Origin: Candidatus Obscuribacterales bacterium
GTDB lineage: Bacteria > Cyanobacteriota > Vampirovibrionia > Obscuribacterales > Obscuribacteraceae
Reading direction: 5' to 3'
Length of the DNA stretch: 29,516 nucleotides
Assembly: GCA_021732245.1 (NCBI GenBank)
Contig: JAKFVJ010000514.1
Span: 1-29,516, forward strand
Positions 29,260 to 29,516 of the stretch are shown here, in pieces. The notes below the pieces were generated by a model. That model did no database searches. It saw nothing but the letters and a program-made list of their open reading frames with translations, and was not told the DNA's origin. Position 1 is the first letter of the stretch. Every line of letters starts with the position of its first letter. A program made the translations under genes and the position numbers.

Positions 29260-29516
29260 ATGAGTCTTCTCGCGACTAATACAGAAACATATACAGTACC
29301 TGTTGTACCTACTAATAATCACAAGGTATATTCTGAAAAGGATAACTTCGAATTGATTATTGCTAGCCGCACAGGTGATGAGCGAGCCTTTGAAGAACTC
29401 GTGAAGCGCCATGAAGGGCAAGTTTACGGATTGCTTTACCACCTGGCGCCTGATTGGAGAGATATCTCTGATCTGGTACAGCAGGTGTTCATCAAAGTAT
29501 GGTGTTCAATTGGGGA
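29260..29516 (+). CDS. ECF-type RNA polymerase sigma factor, N-terminal fragment
   Basis: This gene runs off the window edge; 85 codons are visible. After a polar N-terminus of about 30 residues comes sigma region 2: DNFELIIASRTGDERAFEEL, then VKRHEGQVYGLLYHLAP and DISDLVQQVFIKVWCSIG, matching the DLVQEVFLKVW-type core-binding helix of ECF sigma factors. The ATG at 29260 has GGAGG (29245-29249) 10 bases upstream. The C-terminal region 4 and any anti-sigma partner lie outside the window, so its regulon and signal are unknown. Confidence 0.88.
   Translation, partial: MSLLATNTETYTVPVVPTNNHKVYSEKDNFELIIASRTGDERAFEELVKRHEGQVYGLLYHLAPDWRDISDLVQQVFIKVWCSIG

Overview
The window looks like chromosomal DNA of a free-living bacterium with moderate GC content. 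The most likely source, by inference, is the non-photosynthetic sister lineage of Cyanobacteria (Melainabacteria/Vampirovibrionia, Obscuribacterales-like). The grounds are: a cyanobacteria-style tRNA-Gln(UUG); a secreted protein with an S-layer-homology (SLH) domain and coiled coil, like the N-terminus of cyanobacterial porins; a yceD-rpmF-plsX-fabH-fabD cluster; a long CTC-type bL25; and many secreted or membrane proteins of no recognisable family. I see no IS element, integrase, phage gene or CRISPR array.

Layout. 1-1.4 kb: amidohydrolase (-). 1.4-5.3 kb: ribosome/lipid cluster yceD-rpmF-plsX-fabH-fabD (+). 5.25-8.07 kb: a 938-residue protein with an HExxH motif (-), overlapping the end of fabD. 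8.2-11.5 kb (-): saccharopine-dehydrogenase-like protein, a Q/N/Y-rich secreted protein, a GT2 glycosyltransferase, and a GatD-like glutamine amidotransferase. 11.5-11.9 kb: gene-free stretch with a possible structured RNA. 11.9-14.6 kb (+): SLH protein, terminator, inositol-phosphatase-family protein, orphan histidine kinase. 14.6-18.2 kb (-): secreted cyclophilin-fusion protein, membrane-anchored alpha/beta hydrolase, secreted unknown.

18.36-21.19 kb (-) is the most unusual part. It is a tight six-gene operon with three tandem paralogous small membrane proteins (pilin-like topology), a polytopic His-motif membrane protein, a MerC-like protein, and a 56-residue His/Cys-rich peptide whose start overlaps the merC stop. 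It has a recognisable promoter and a structured leader. I infer a metal-linked envelope system.

21.4-23.0 kb (+): membrane TPR/PH-like protein translationally coupled to a second membrane protein, closed by a bidirectional terminator. 23.07-26.85 kb (-): rplY (bL25) with a leader of three hairpins, tRNA-Gln, recN, mrp/apbC. 27.1-29.5 kb (+): GT20 trehalose-phosphate-synthase-like enzyme, DUF2383 ferritin-like protein, and the start of an ECF-type sigma factor cut by the window edge; this set reads like a stress group.

An identical 25-bp palindromic element (core GGGCGCATGCAATGCGCCC) occurs in three separate intergenic gaps (4281-4305, 9419-9443, 21219-21243) and is a REP-like dispersed repeat. 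All family assignments come from reading motifs; no database search was possible.
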